A stretch of 64,000 nt of DNA from an unicellular cyanobacterium SU2 (lineage in GTDB: Bacteria > Cyanobacteriota > Cyanobacteriia > Cyanobacteriales > Microcystaceae): positions 333,297 to 397,296 of the forward strand of contig NEED01000023.1 of NCBI GenBank assembly GCA_002110465.1, given 5' to 3'. Made by a program: the position numbers and the translations under genes. Of the stretch, positions 63,916 to 64,000 are shown in pieces. The stretch's first letter is position 1; every line of letters starts with the position of its first letter. The notes beneath the pieces are model-generated. The model worked only from the letters and a program-made list of their open reading frames with translations, did not search any database and was not told the DNA's origin.

Positions 63916-64000
63916 AAGCTGCACCGTCAACGGATTGTAGATTCAGATAATAGCTAAACTTAGAATTAAGTTTCTCTTAATAACATTAATTAATTTATTA

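Overview
The window looks like chromosome of a unicellular, probably nitrogen-fixing cyanobacterium of the Crocosphaera/Cyanothece type. This rests on low GC, scattered HIP1 octamers (GCGATCGC, for example near 2572, 11882, 14538 and 16422) and cyanobacterial marker genes: ndhD, the ndhC-ndhK-ndhJ operon, psb28, ldpA, a CP12 protein, a Ycf45-like AAA/R3H protein, DUF4079 and a Sll0314-like TPR protein. Species assignment is inference.

Layout. 1-6.2 kb: a partial SnoaL-like gene, ndhD, a candidate 27-residue membrane peptide, a UvrD-type helicase and CP12. 6.5-16.4 kb: one gene for a giant secreted protein of about 3290 residues. Its parts appear to be a shared N-terminal EExGH module, split endonuclease/exonuclease/phosphatase signatures, a papain-like (C58-type) module without its cysteine, a TcdA/TcdB-like pore-forming region, RTX repeats and a duplicated C-terminal module. 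16.5-22.5 kb: an accessory strip with a PIN toxin-antitoxin pair, a K+/H+ antiporter, an esterase, DUF1499, a decayed ParDE pair beside a ParD-DUF2442 pair, and a REP-associated transposase. 22.7-30.2 kb: a DUF4062-coiled-coil-GUN4 fusion, ndhCKJ, DUF389, a TnpB remnant, DUF4079 and a phosphohexomutase. 30.5-41.9 kb: secreted proteins, argD, decayed MNT/HEPN, tsaB, a DNA adenine methylase with one stop codon, the AAA/R3H protein, ldpA, a ceramide-glucosyltransferase-like enzyme, a truncated moaB and psb28. 42-53.7 kb: metabolic and housekeeping genes (beta-helix protein, aldolase/SDR fusion, HAD phosphatase, prfC, EamA transporter, SOUL protein, TPR protein, ABC ATPase, Maf). 54.2-58.7 kb: a second large RTX protein with a complete calpain-type triad. 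59-64 kb: an MCE lipid-transport pair, a second DUF389 locus, a saccharopine-dehydrogenase-like gene, and ISL3 and histidine-kinase fragments.

How the genes work together. NdhD, C, K and J belong to the NDH-1 complexes of respiration and cyclic electron flow. CP12 regulates the Calvin cycle, Psb28 helps assemble photosystem II and LdpA feeds redox state to the clock. The two RTX proteins share an N-terminal module and look like type I secretion substrates, but no type I exporter is encoded here. The intergenic regions carry many heptad arrays and palindromes, and at least ten genes are broken or truncated. That points to active genome remodelling by small repeats and IS200/IS605-like and ISL3 elements.

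The best candidate for something undescribed is the giant toxin-like protein at 6494-16369. The DUF4062-GUN4 fusion and the heptad arrays that supply stop codons of host genes come next. All domain calls come from reading motifs by eye; no database search was possible.
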